64,000 nt of DNA from Tridacna crocea. Its lineage: Eukaryota > Mollusca > Bivalvia > Cardiida > Cardiidae. Positions 1 through 11,035 of this stretch are shown piece after piece (the first letter of the stretch is position 1; each line of letters starts with the position of its first letter). The position numbers and the translations under genes were made by a program. The notes under the pieces were generated by a model. The model saw only the letters and a list, made by a program, of their open reading frames with translations, was not told the DNA's origin and made no database searches. The stretch covers positions 27,803,210-27,867,209 of the forward strand of contig OX031073.1 of assembly GCA_943736015.1 (NCBI GenBank), given 5' to 3'.

Positions 1-530
1 GATTCATTCCTCTCTCATCGCTGACCATTGTTTCGACGATGGTTATCTGGGTTAGCGGTAAATGGTTTCGAAGGAATATTGTGCGGAGTACTGGTAAAGG
101 AAATTATAGGAAAGCATGGATAGCTGCACTTTCTGCCAGGACATAACTGGAATGTTGAAAACGACTTAGAACAGTATACAATCAATTAGTCAACCATGCG
201 ACAAAAAATATATCTTTAACTCTATACAAACAAACAAGCCTTTCTTTTCCATTTCTATAGCCCACATAATCAGTTCACAGATATCTTTTGAAATTGAATA
301 TATATCATTGCAACGCTGCAACCATTTTTTTTTTCAATATAAAACAAAAGGCTATAAACCATCAGCATCACGGCGGAAACAGTGCCTTTTGCGGCCATTA
401 TACTGCAAAGAACGTCTTTGTAGAGTGTGTTTGCAGCCCTCGACAGTGAGCAGGTTTATTGTTTTAGTGGCGTATGGATTGCTCATGGGATCTTATTATC
501 TTATTAAACATCGTACGCTTAGACTGACTT
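1..530. other. Unassigned AT-rich sequence
   Basis: No repeat match within the window and no convincing exon. The short ORF at 308-532 has no recognisable motif or splice context. Confidence 0.4.
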
Positions 531-797
531 AATGGTGTTTAACGCCGTTTTCAACATTTCTTCAGTTATATCACGGCGGCCAGTGCACCTATCCAGTTCT
601 CTGCATACTATTCTTTCCAAGCCATTGGCTACTTTTCCACATCGTCGGAACAATGATCAGCGGTGAAACAGGAATTAATCCTGTCGCAATGACTATCATC
701 AATCTTCGGAGAGTAATTGGCCGAGCCGGGAATCGAACCATCGACCCCCTTTTTCTCAATTCCTGCACGCTAACGACTGAGCTACCGGAGCTCGGTA
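531..797 (-). mobile_element. tRNA-derived SINE (family M), reverse orientation
   Basis: Read on the - strand, it starts with a tRNA-like head (A-box-like GTAGCTCAGTCGTTAGCG, B-box-like GGTTCGATTCC near 735). It ends with the tail domain GTTGAAAACGGCGTTAAACA shared by several copies here. The head is not a functional tRNA because it lacks proper stems. Confidence 0.7.
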
Positions 798-899
798 TGA
801 CAATTAGAACTGTAGACTACAGATCAGCTTTCAGATACTGTATTGTTTGATATTGAATATATATACTTGCAACGCAAACGCCATTCTCAAACAACATTA

Positions 900-1709
900 T
901 TACTCGTTGTCTGCGCATGTCATATTCTTCGAAGATTCGACCTGTCTTATTATGATGCATCACTTGCCCCGAAAGTGGGCAGACATAGAGGATATTTGTT
1001 TTTTTCGGTGTAAGATCGAAATTTATTTCATCGAGTGGACACCATCGGTAATATTTTCACGAGTGGCGCAGCCACGAGTGAAAATATTACCGATGGTGTT
1101 CACGAGATGAAATAAATTTCGATCTTCCACCGAAAAAAAAAATATATTCTTTTTATTTTATGCTTTTAATCCTTTATGGGAGGAGCTTTATCAAAATTCA
1201 GTACAGTTCTTTTCCCTTATTCCCCGTGGCGTACCCCTCCCGCATAGCAACGTTACGTCAAGCGCGTGAAATGTAAGGTATATGACGTCATATTTCCCAT
1301 CTGGTTGTTAGGCACGCGCAATTTTACCTAGGCAACAAGAACGTGAAAATCGGTATTTTCACTGGTGGTACCAGTGTAAGATCGAAAAATATTTTCACTG
1401 CTATTTCTCGATATCCAACCGGAAAGCATGAAATAATGTATAATATTATGCTCTATAAAGTAGCAATGTAGAAAATAGCTTTTATGAATATGTTTGGGGA
1501 GAAATAAGACCTGGTTTAGCTTCAGACTTCTCTAAACTGCTGATCATAGCTGAGTGAATTGCACGAGGTAGCGTTTTATTGCGTAAACGTTTATTTTAGT
1601 TTGAAATTCAAAGTAACGGTTGTCGCGTAGAGAAGTGGTTCGGTTCTGTACCCAGGATGCCCAAATTAAATTGATGGGTATTTATAGAATGCCATCTAGC
1701 TGGAGATAA
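900..1709 (+). mobile_element. Family H MITE (Mutator-like) interrupted by family G
   Basis: The left part (about 905-987) begins GTTGTCTGCGCATGTC, and the right part (1439-1709) ends GGAGATAATG, as in the intact copy at 49140-49490. The family G element at 988-1438 splits it. Flanks resemble an imperfect direct repeat of about 10 bp (ATTATTACT / GTATTACT). Confidence 0.65.
988..1438 (+). mobile_element. Family G palindromic element with CRE site, nested in family H
   Basis: About 450 bp. The first 145 bp form a near-perfect palindrome centred on GTGGCGCAGCCAC. A single-copy tail follows, carrying TGACGTCA at 1283-1290. Two other copies are at 22374 and 34916. A TA on both sides is compatible with a TA target duplication, but this is not proven. 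Confidence 0.65.
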
Positions 1710-1863
1710 TGTAGTATTACTTATAAAACGTTTCATCTCATACAATGCAATGGGGATACCGAAAATTATATATATTCTCCGGGACAAAAAAGCCCAGTGT
1801 AATGGACTGGCAATTTAGGTCTAAACACCCCCTATTTAGAAACCTCTCGCTGGAACTGCACTC

Positions 1864-2313
1864 TTAACTCATTACCAAACGACAAAATTTTAGGTTCGTC
1901 CAAATCGAAAGCATTTGCAGACGACAAAAAAAAAAAAGTGACTGAAAATTTCAAATTTGTTTTGTGAAGGGTACAAAACATTGTGGGAAACGGAGAAAAT
2001 GTTGGTTACCAGCATTTTCTCCTATTCCCACAATGCTTTCTAAAAGCTTCTTTCTCAGGGTGGTCCAGCATACATGTCGTAAAAGGCAACAAAAGGGGCA
2101 TCATTTTGTGTTTCGTCCACTCCTCATTTATCATGTTTGTCTTATGTTGTTGTACATGTATGTTATTTTCACCTCACATTATTCTTTACTAAGTAGTTGC
2201 GCCCAATATGATTAAAGTTGTCGACGGGCCTTAAAACGCTATTCATTCATTCATTCATTCATTCATTCATTCTCAGGGTCATCAAAAGTAGGGACTGTGT
2301 GGTAATGGGTTAA
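1864..2313 (+). mobile_element. TTAA MITE (family B) split by a retroposon
   Basis: Bounded by TTAA at both ends (TTAACTCATTACC ... GGTAATGGGTTAA). The central hairpin is at 1978-2042 (AACATTGTGGGAAA / TTCCCACAATG arms). Removing the nested retroposon and one 10-bp duplication leaves 232 bp, close to the 228-230 bp of clean copies. Confidence 0.8.
2062..2269 (+). mobile_element. Short retroposon with (ATTC)n tail, nested in MITE
   Basis: Flanked by a 10-bp target duplication TTCTCAGGGT (2052-2061 and 2270-2279). It ends GGGCCTTAAAACGCTATTC and then about seven ATTC repeats. The same sequence, reversed, lies at 35623-35891. It is either a SINE or the 5'-truncated 3' end of a LINE; no RT coding is seen. 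Confidence 0.75.
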
Positions 2314-2324
2314 ATTGTTAAGCG

Positions 2325-2490
2325 TGGCTCACAGACTTTAAGCGGACATCGTAGATCAAGATCAGACTGCACAGAACTTGCAGTCTGATTTTTGATCTAC
2401 ACTGTCCGATAAGGAGATATCTTCATTCAAAAGTATCTTTCAAACAGGAATTTATGAGGTTTTTTACTGTCGGCTTAAACGTTTGATTCC
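2325..2490 (+). mobile_element. Family C element, truncated
   Basis: Contains the family palindrome (GTAGATCAAGATCAGACTGC / GCAGTCTGATTTTTGATCTAC) and the downstream GATAAGGAGATATC arm. The TTAA ends are missing; a family A copy starts directly after. Confidence 0.6.
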
Positions 2491-2492
2491 TT

Positions 2493-2721
2493 TTAACCCT
2501 TTCCCAAACAATCCCTGGTTTTTACGGGTCTTGAATAGTAGCATTTGGAAAACATTGTTGGAAAAGGAGAAAATGCTGGTAACCAGCATTTTCTCCTTTT
2601 CCCACAATGTTTTCTACCCTATTATAGACAGAAATAATCTTTTCAGCAAGAGTTGAATTGTCGTCTGCAAAAGCTTTCAATTTGGTCTCGTCCAAAAGTT
2701 TGTCGTTTGGGAAAGGGTTAA
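2493..2721 (+). mobile_element. TTAA MITE, family A (229 bp)
   Basis: Ends TTAACCCTTTCCCAAAC and its inverse, with a central hairpin built on GAGAAAATGCTGG / CCAGCATTTTCTC. Same 229-bp length as 4049-4277. TTAA duplications and CCCTTT-like termini are the piggyBac pattern. Confidence 0.85.
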
Positions 2722-2801
2722 TAAGCAGGATAAAGGGGTAACCCTTTACCAAGCGAATAGATTTTTGTAACGAGCCTGATGTGTTGGTTTGTTAGTATTG
2801 T

Positions 2802-3030
2802 TTAATTCTTCGCCACACAATCTCGAGTTTCAACGACCCCGAGAAAGAAAGCTTTTGAAAACATTGTTGGAAAAGAAGAAAATGCTGGTAACCAGCATTT
2901 TCTCCTTTTCCCACAATGTTTTCTTCACTTCTAAATAGAAATTCCAGTTTTCCAGTCACATTTATTTTGTCTCCTGTAGATGCTCTCAATTTGAACAGGT
3001 CTAGAATTTTGTCGGTTGGTAAAGAGTTAA
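2802..3030 (+). mobile_element. TTAA MITE, family B, diverged
   Basis: 229 bp between TTAA sites with the same central hairpin but diverged arms (CTTCGCCACACAATC ... GGTAAAGAG). Confidence 0.75.
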
Positions 3031-3059
3031 AATCCGTTGTTAACATTATTTTGTTTATA

Positions 3060-3240
3060 CTACGGGTGCCAGCGCACTTGTCCATTTTTTCCTGGAAGAT
3101 TCTTTTTAAGAGTACTTCACTCGATATTCTTCAGAAGCCACTGGCTGCTTTTCATACGAAACATCGTCTGAAAATATGTTCAGCATTGGGGAAGGAATTA
3201 GTCCTATCGCAATCCTTGTCATCGTGGGGCAAGTTGAGTA
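3060..3240 (-). mobile_element. SINE family M remnant
   Basis: Shares the body of the 531-797 SINE (CCACTGGCTGCTTTTC, GGAATTAGTCCTATCGCAAT) but lacks a clear tRNA head. Confidence 0.5.
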
Positions 3241-3449
3241 ACGATTCTGTGCAGGTGAGCCTTTAAAAAAAACATTGCAGGAAAAAAGAAAAAAAAATGC
3301 GGTGATGGTTAGGTCAAAGTTTCAGTTTTCATTTACAAATACTTTGGAAAAGTAAAAAAAATATCTGTCCTTTTTGAAGAGTTTTCCCATATTCGACCTG
3401 ATTGATTTGCGGAAAAAGATTTCGACTCTATAACCTTAGATGATAAAAT

Positions 3450-3900
3450 TTAGATACAGATCAAGAATTGAGTGTCAGTATGCTACAGCTGATCTTGATC
3501 TATACTCTGCAATATATATGTATGCCGATGGTCGCGTATATTAGATTAAACCTTTACAAAACGGGAAAACTTAAATTTGCCCAAACTGAAAGTATATGAA
3601 GACGACAAACTCATTGTGGCTGAAATTACAGAATTGGTTACTGAACGAAAAGAAGCATTGTGGAAAAGGAGGAAATGCTGCCTTTCTCGTTTCAGGTCAT
3701 CGAAAAGTCGGATTAGGGTGGAAAGGACTGAAGGTTAAAAGCGAGACTTAAGTAGGTTCGGGAAACCCGCTATAAAATATCACGCAATATTTCCGGCGGC
3801 CATACTCCAAAATTCATTTTCCCGGAATCACTTTTCTTTTCTCTTATTTTCGGTCAATCTCGCACATCTATCGTAAGGCCTCCATTGAAGAGAAATTCCG
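3450..3900 (+). mobile_element. Decayed family C and TTAA MITE remnants
   Basis: A worn family C palindrome lies near 3450-3515. A decayed family A/B copy between TTAA at 3543 and 3735 has GAAAAGGAGGAAATGCTG but has lost most of its right arm. Confidence 0.4.
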
Positions 3901-3929
3901 CAAATTAGTAGTGGGTGCGTTAGACTTGA

Positions 3930-4370
3930 GCCATGCTTCGTTAGAAAGAGGCTTAATGCAGCTGCCAAAAGTATCGACCCTGGTCAGTATGCACAGTCCG
4001 CGCAGGATGACCTGGGCCGAAACTTTATGCTACTGCTCAATTTTCTGCTTAACCCTTTCCCAAACGACAAACTTTTGGACTAGACTAAATTGAAAGCATT
4101 TACAGACGATAATTCCACTCTTACTGAAAATATGATTTCTGTCTATGATAGGGTAGAAAACATTGTGGGAAAAGGAGAAAATGCTGGTTACCAGCATTTT
4201 CTCCTTTTTCCACAATGTTTTCAAAAGGCTACTATTCCAGACCCGTAAAAACCAGGGATTGTTTGGGAAAGGGTTAAAGGACCAATGTGCTACACGATTC
4301 ATACTTCTTTTTTTTTAAACAGAATGAATTTCATGGATCCATGACTATGTGATGACTTGCTTGGTTTCAA
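3930..4370 (+). mobile_element. Family E palindromic element split by a MITE
   Basis: The left part holds the family core (AAAAGTATCGACC, GCGCAGGATGACCTGGGCCG). The right part after 4277 continues with the family end (ATTTCATGGATCC...TGATGACTTGCTTGG). MITE A at 4049-4277 interrupts it at TTAA. Confidence 0.6.
4049..4277 (+). mobile_element. TTAA MITE, family A (229 bp), reference copy
   Basis: Intact copy with 17-bp terminal inverted repeats TTAACCCTTTCCCAAAC and a near-perfect hairpin of about 33 bp per arm (AACATTGTGGGAAAAGGAG at 4158-4176, with its complement ending in TGTTTTC). Confidence 0.88.
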
Positions 4371-4408
4371 GCAAAAAGGGGAAAAATGTTGTTTGAACTA
4401 GGATGTCA

Positions 4409-4702
4409 GTGTAATGCGGAGAAATGACCCTCCCCTACAAAATGACACATGGGTCATTTCTCCACGTAGAGGAAAGACCCATGGGTCATTCCACTTCGTA
4501 GAGGAATGACCCAGGTCATTATTCTACGAAGAGAAATGAACCCGGAGGGGTCATTTCTCTACCTAATAATGACCCGGGTCGCTACCTAATAATGACCCGG
4601 GTCATTCTTTTACGTAGTGAAATGACTTCTGGGGTCATTTCTCTACGTAGAATAGTGACCCGTGTCATTTTGTAGGGGAGGGTGATTTCTCTGCATTACA
4701 CC
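4409..4702. mobile_element. Family J multi-hairpin element
   Basis: 38-bp terminal inverted repeats (GTGTAATGCRGAGAAATSAC...) enclose a run of short palindromes built from ATGACCC / GGGTCAT and CTACGTAG. A second copy is at 56033-56250. It has no coding. Confidence 0.75.
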
Positions 4703-4999
4703 GCATTATCTGCGGCTATATTCATGTCAGAGGATTTTATATGGAAAAGCCAATGAAAAGTCCCAGTAGAATCTATTTGTGAAAATGAAGAGCGTATTAA
4801 ATGCAAATGAAAGGAATACCGTAGACTAGTTGACTCTAAGGAAAGGAAACAAGCAACCACTCGCTCAAACAAACGAATCAAACAAACCATTAAAAACTGC
4901 AAGTCATCACATAAATCCACCATGAAATCCATTTCGTCTTATGGCTGAATCCCTGCAATAGGTGGAATGTTTTTTTTTAGTAAATTTACGAAAAGCAAG

Positions 5000-5110
5000 C
5001 ACCTTGAAGCCGTCTCGGCCTGTGCAAACTGCACAGACTGACTTAGGTCAGACTGACTTACTTTTTGCCCATGCATTGAATCTCCATTTCACAAAGCATG
5101 GATCATGTGA
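5000..5110 (+). mobile_element. Family E remnant
   Basis: Worn palindrome (GCCTGTGCAAACTGCACAG) followed by TTTCACAAAGCATGG, the usual right arm of family E. Confidence 0.45.
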
Positions 5111-5264
5111 AAACAAAACGATAAGTTTATGGTCACCCCCCTTTTGCTACAAATGCTGAAGTATTTCACCTTAGGGTAGAATATTAACAACCGGCTTCCT
5201 CAGGGTTTTTAAAAACTGCATGATTTAGAGCAAAAATAGTTCCATACCAAACGACAAAATTTTA

Positions 5265-5470
5265 TAATTAGGAAATAATCTTTCTATCGTGGTCTATCGT
5301 TTAATAAACAAGAGAACGATTTCTGAGGCACAGGCTCGAGGATTGCTCGAGTGGTTTATTCATTGGGCCTCATAACTCACAACGTGGTTTATTGAACGAA
5401 AAACCACGATAGAAAGCTTACTTACTTTATACAGAATGACTCTATATAAAATGACGTCACACTTCACGGA
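5265..5470. mobile_element. Family K palindromic element
   Basis: Inverted arms around CTCGAGGATTGCTCGAG with GTGGTTTATTCATTG and CTCATAACTCACAACG. The outer arms AATCTTTCTATCGTGG and CCACGATAGAAAG pair. TGACGTCA follows at 5451-5458. Confidence 0.6.
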
Positions 5471-5813
5471 ATAACGTAGTTTTACCGCGCTTTCGATACA
5501 CTGTGTTTATAAAGCCGAATTTTGGTGTCATGCTAGAATGGTAAATATTAGACGCATTTATAGAGAACTTGAACAGCTTTGCTTAAGTGATGTTAGTTGT
5601 CTTCGATTTTTTTTTTTTTTTTTTTTCTTTAAAAAGCATTGCATTCCCATAGTGTTTTGAAAAGTTTTCTTCTTGTGGTTGTTGAATAATGGGACCGTTT
5701 TAAGGCCCCAAAAGTGCATGGTCTGCTCTTGATCTATACCGTCCGCAAAAGTATCCTTTTCCCCGGCCTTTGGCATTATTACTACACTCAGCAAAACTAA
5801 TAAACCGCCGCTT

Positions 5814-6016
5814 TTAACCCTTTGACTGCTTATCACGACTCCCAGACGTTTTGCGGACAGCGTAGATCAAGATCAGACTGCACAGTCTGATCTTGGATCT
5901 ACGCTGTCCGATCTGGAGATTTTATTCCCTAAAACATACCTTTAAAATAACAATTTATTGACTTTTACTATCGAATTAAAAATTTCACTTTAGGTATATA
6001 GCAGGATAAGGGTTAA
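5814..6016 (+). mobile_element. TTAA MITE, family C (203 bp)
   Basis: Starts TTAACCCTTTGACTGCTTAT and ends AGCAGGATAAGGGTTAA. The central palindrome is TAGATCAAGATCAGACTGCA with its complement. It belongs to the same TTAA class as A/B but has an unrelated interior. Confidence 0.82.
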
Positions 6017-7554
6017 GCTGTATTTTTCCGAGACCTTTTTCGTTGCATCACTAGCCGATACAGAATTTTTTTTATTTGATCTGAATGTTTACAGAATGGC
6101 TTACTATTACATCTCAGCCTAAATCTGGAAAGAAAAAAAAACTATATGTATTGACTTGCTCCTGCTAAAGGAGCTTATTTAACAGTTATTTACCCAACAT
6201 TTGAAATTGACAAATCAAATTCTTGAAACCTTCGTAGTCGTTTTCTGGGATTAATTTTTTGTGTGTGTGCAGAAAATAATTTCATGTTCTTTTACTCCCA
6301 TCGTCGACAAAATTTCAGTAATTTGTAAGGCTTCTCTTTTTCACCTGCTTTGGCTCATAGACGCAACGCATACGCGACTAGTATGCTTCCCTCTTTTAAA
6401 ACGTGCCTTCTGGTGGTAGAATTGAAAGTCTTTTGATAACATACCGTGGTTATCGTCAAGATATATGTAACAATTTGTTTCCATTTACCTATCTATCACT
6501 TGTTTACTAGGTTTAAAAGAAGTTGTCTACTGCGCTCAAATTGTGCATACTCCAGGGAAACAGTGCGTTCTGGAAAATGACAGAAAACTGAATTCTTTCC
6601 CATTCGATTAAATTCCTTAATTGGTTCATTTGGTTTCAAAGGTTTTAATGAGAAAACTAGGCAGACTGTGGAAAATCAGTAAATGAAGTTCATTTCTTCT
6701 CCGCCGATTTAACCCTGTCAGCACAAGAGGCGATATATGGCTTTGTTTGGATGGAATAGATTTTGGATTTTGACCTCGGATCTATCGCATCAGCTGTCTG
6801 TAAGGCATAAGTCTTGCTTAGTGTCAATGTATTGCATTTTTGGCCATCGAAGAGGTCCAATTTACATGTTTGACGCAAACAGGGTTAACCATTCCTGAGC
6901 GAAATACTGTTTTAGGCACTCCTGCTGACAATGCGGTCTGCAATTTAATTTGCACTCCTCAGTGTTTTGTTAGATCTTGCGATTATGTATGTCTAAATAC
7001 AAATGTCTAGAATCTCTAGTGTCTATGCGGGCGCCCCAATACTTTCTTTAACAAGAATCACACACACAAACACACACAAATATTTTCAAGCCATCAGCTT
7101 CTTTTTAAAATAAGAAAACAATTTACGCTCTGGAAATGAGAAGGAAATCAATTTAGACAGATATAAAAAAGTCAAGCGAGATTGGATGAGTTAAGTTTTA
7201 CGTGGAATAGCATCAATATTCTGGAAATGTTTTTAATACAGTTATTCAAACCCGCATTTATATACTGAAAGGCGATATTGTGTCACTTGTATGATATAGA
7301 CAATTGGCGGTTTATACTTTGCCATTTTTAACACTGTCGCCGTCATACAACTAGGTAAACAATGAGCATATCCACACGGCGTCAAACGCTGTATGATTGC
7401 GAGCACTCCGCGTCTTATTTTCTAAGTAATGGTTTCTAATTAGCTAAAACTTTTCATAACTGATGTACAATTATGTTGTGTTTTAAAGTGTATAAATGAG
7501 TCAAGCTGTATGAAAAGAGGTTGAATGCATTTTCTAAAAAGAAAAAAATAATAT
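6017..7554. other. Mostly unique AT-rich sequence
   Basis: No repeat copy elsewhere in the window and no convincing exon were seen. TM1/TM2-coding sequence for the GPCR was looked for here and not found. Confidence 0.4.
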
Positions 7555-7700
7555 CGATCCAGGTTAGCCCGTGTAGACTATCATGGGTCGAAACTTTTTT
7601 TCTGTTTGTAAATTTTGTGCCTAACCTAGGATTATCCTTTCATAATTATGCCAATTGTTAGACAAAATGGATTCTAGGGATCCATAATTATTTTATGAAC

Positions 7701-7893
7701 CAGAGCTGCAGATAAGAGGAAGTGATAGTATCCTAAATCTATTATTTCTCTTCCAAACCCGATGTTGTGGGTACTCATTAGAATCGTCTCTTCGAGACGA
7801 TTCTAATGAGTACCCATAACATAGGGTTTACTGGACAATGATCAATCTTTTCAATTTTGAAATCAAAATCACTCCCTCTATCTGGAACTTTGG
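7701..7893. mobile_element. Family F palindromic MITE
   Basis: Starts CAGAGCTGCAGATAAGAGG. The central palindrome is GTACTCATTAGAATCGTCTC, a short spacer and its complement. Its ends are weakly inverted (CAGAGCTCCAGAT-type). Confidence 0.7.
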
Positions 7894-8134
7894 ATATACA
7901 TGTATGTAATAATAATAATAAGTATTTACATGTATCAAGCTGCATGATAAAAAACATGCATAGATGCATATAAAAAAAATAACGATCCAGGTTAGCCTTT
8001 ATAGACTATTAATAGTCAAAACATTTTTTTTTCTATTTATATTATTTTTTGTCTAACCAAGGACTGTCGTATATCAAAATTCTGTCAATTCTGAGACAAA
8101 ATGGATTTTAGGGATACATAATTATTTTATGAAC

Positions 8135-8326
8135 CAGAGCTCCAGATAAGAGGGAGTGATAGTATCCTAAATTCATTATTTCTCTTCCAAACCCAATGTT
8201 GTGGGCGCTCTTTAGAATCGTCTCTTTGAGACGATTCTAATGAGTACGGGGTCCATAACATAAGAGTTTAGTGGACAATGACTAATATTTTTACTCCCTC
8301 TATCACTCCCTCTATCTTGAGCTCTC
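8135..8326. mobile_element. Family F palindromic MITE
   Basis: Starts CAGAGCTCCAGATAAGAGGG; same central palindrome as 7701-7893. Its right end runs into the inverted duplication arm at 8325. Confidence 0.7.
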
Positions 8327-8785
8327 GATTGAACTGTCACGGATATACACAGTATGGACCAACGTACAGTGTCGCAAATCGGTGCTGCTACTGTACGCCC
8401 CAAATCAGTTAGCTGCAGTAAACAAGTTTAACAAAACAGGCTGGCACGCTTAATCTAGCAGACAGAAAATGATCGGGTGTTTTGCATATGAAAGGTAAGA
8501 AGTTTTTCTATAAATACATACTGCGATTGGGTTCATAAACCGTGCGAGTTTTGTATAGGAAAGCTGCATCACCAAATTTTGTCGTTGGCGGCTGCCATGA
8601 TCGCTAAACATTTGCTTTCTACTCCTTCGGGAAGATCGGAAACCATTTTCTGATACTGCCTACAGATAAAGAAATCATTCAGCTTTGTGTATACATGTCT
8701 ATGGTTGTATTCAGTGCCATATCCATTGAAATAATTCACTTTTTATCAAGGTACCATCAAAACGTTCACTGTACGGCTAGCTGCA
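8325..8785 (+). repeat. Left arm of a long inverted duplication (partner 12946-13404)
   Basis: About 450 bp nearly identical to the complement of 12946-13404. Shared landmarks are GTATGGACCAACGTACAG, GATCGGGTGTTTTGCATATG and GGTACCATCAAAACGTTCAC. The arms lie about 4.2 kb apart. Confidence 0.8.
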
Positions 8786-10040
8786 TCTGTACGCAACGAT
8801 TAGCTGCATTTCACAATAAAAAATGTGTACGCCTAGCTGCATTAATGCATCATAGTACTGAACAAAAAGGTTCAGCCCATATGATAAAACACGATTTTTT
8901 AGCTCGATATATGTCGTATGCCGGATCGAAATCTAGGCATATCCCGGGAATCTGCCTTGACCAAATTAGAATAATACTTTAGCGTAGACCAAAATAGATC
9001 TAGATTCTTTTTCCAAATTTTTAATCATATTAATTCTCATGTGTTTACAATTGAGACGTATTTTTAATTGAAGCAATTTATTTGTTTTTCCCTCAATTTC
9101 TCCGTTTTCCACATTGCATTTTTTTCTCGAAAGTGCTAAACATTCAAAATTTAATCTTACTCAGAATTTCTAATTGAACTTCTTTTATGTTGGAGTTTAA
9201 GTTGACTAAGATATGGTTAATAAAATATAGTCGCATTATATAAAACGAGAAAATATGTCGATTTGGTCTAGGCAGATTGTGGAGCTGCCTAGCCAAATTG
9301 TTAAACTACCGGTATCTTGGTATAGGCAAAATTCCAGTTTGGTCTAGATTCCGGATCTGCCTAGATTCCAGTTTGGACGGCGGCATATATAAATATATAA
9401 ATTCAAACAATAGCAGGTAAGATTTTCTTGTTTCTTCAAGGCATTTCATGAATTACACAAATCCGGCTCCAGTGATAAATCCTTTTATTACATGGAAACA
9501 TCGCTGATATTATTTCTTGTTTTAGGTCTAGTTCCTGTACAACAGATATGTACAAATTTTGCCATTTTTTGCAACCCCTAATCATTGATTTTAATTCAGT
9601 GATGAACATCAATGAATTGTATAGTAAGTCTTTTTTTTTTTTTTTGTAGCTTTTCAACGAAATAAAGAATTCAACTCGGGTTAAACGTAAAGTTTTCAGG
9701 TTTTCTTTCTTAACCTGAATTCACGATATTATCTCGCACATCCATCCTCAAGTCTTAAGTCTTTACCAAAGCATTTGCAGACTTTCAGTTGGTAGCGTTT
9801 TCATTTGAAAGGTATAAATCTCAGTGAAAATAGAAGCACTAGCTTAAAGGCAGCCGATTCTTTTAATACATCTAACCTCTGAAAGTGCTCACTACTGACC
9901 ATGGATCGTTTATAGACGATGGTAGAGCTATTCACGACCCCTTGACTCACCCAGTCTTTAAAGGGTGGAAAAGGAACCTGGAAAAGTCGAATACGAACTT
10001 TATATATTCACCACTGCCAACCTCACATCTTCAGAGCTAG
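8786..10040. other. Unassigned AT-rich spacer inside the inverted duplication
   Basis: Repeated GTACG...TAGCTGCA motifs occur at 8786-8850. The rest is without a recognised element or exon. Confidence 0.35.
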
Positions 10041-11035
10041 ATCTATATGTCATCTCTTGCAACACTCTTAACCAAGATGTACACAATTCTCACTATAAGC
10101 TTTAAAAGCCTGTTTCACATCAGCCTTACGACAGCCGTACGGGAACATTTTTTGACAAATCGCAGGACTTCGCGCGGATTCCGCAAGACTGCATTACGCA
10201 TTTGCAACGCCGTAGGCGTCGCTGTTAAGCTGGTTTTTCAACATGCTCGTTTTCTTAGCGATTTCTTTGCGATTTTCTGAGTTTGCACGGTAACTGTACG
10301 GTTGCCACACGGGAGCCGTTCGGCTACCTTGAGACCATCGCACATCAATCATACGGTTTTATTACTTGCGTTTGTCCTGCGAAGGCTGCAAGACGATCGC
10401 ACGAACATCTTGCCTTGCTAATGCCTTGCGTTTGGTGAAAGTCTGTCTGAAGACTACTGTGGAACGTACGAACAACGTAGAGATTCGCACAACTGCCCCG
10501 CAAATGCCTTGTGAAAAGTTAGCGTCATCCCTTCTTTTTTAAAAAGTTTGTATGTCTTGTTCGTCATCAGTGGCTATCGAGATTTCAGGACGAGAAGGTC
10601 AGGCAGAAGCAAAGATCTCAGAATGGAAAGGGGTAGGTAACGATTGTTGAACCCCCCAATGAACCCGAGACAACCAAGGTACCACCAATCCAGGATTTAG
10701 ATGAAGAAGGCACGTGCTTGTACAAGAATGACAAAATGCCCTTAGCATAAAATATCGTCGTCCCGGTCTTTATCTGCGAGTATGCTGTCCATTGTTTCAA
10801 TATGCAACCCATGTGCCGGAGTAGCATTGTGAATATCCAATCGGACAAGAGGAGATCATTCCTCCTCCTTATGGCGATCGCACGAACGCCGTACAGCTGT
10901 CTTGCAAAATCGTGCTTGCCGTGCGGTGGTCGTAAGAAACTTTGAAAATTCTTACGGCAGTCTTGCGGGTGCCTTGAGAATTTGTGCGGCAGCCTTGTGC
11001 TAACCGCACGACAGCCGTGCGAACTCGTCGCTTTG
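10041..11035 (+). repeat. GC-richer repeat built on CGTACG / GCACGACAGCCGTGCG motifs
   Basis: Many variants of TACGACAGCCGTACGG and GCACGACAGCCGTGCG occur, giving locally higher GC. A related stretch is at 12707-12945 in reverse. The ORFs here (10047-10280) read the repeat and carry no domain. Confidence 0.5.

Larger units (their letters stand above)
7555..8340 (+). repeat. Tandem duplication of about 430 bp (family E half plus family F)
   Basis: 7555-7893 and 7985-8326 share the order: CGATCCAGGTTAGCC, a stretch ending GACAAAATGGATT, CATAATTATTTTATGAACC, then a complete family F palindrome. The copies have diverged by many substitutions and small indels. Confidence 0.7.

Noticed and set aside
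10047..10280. 77-codon ORF in the GC-richer CGTACG region
   Set aside because: The region is a repeat of GCACGACAGCCGTGCG-type motifs found again at 12707-12945; the ORF has no domain.
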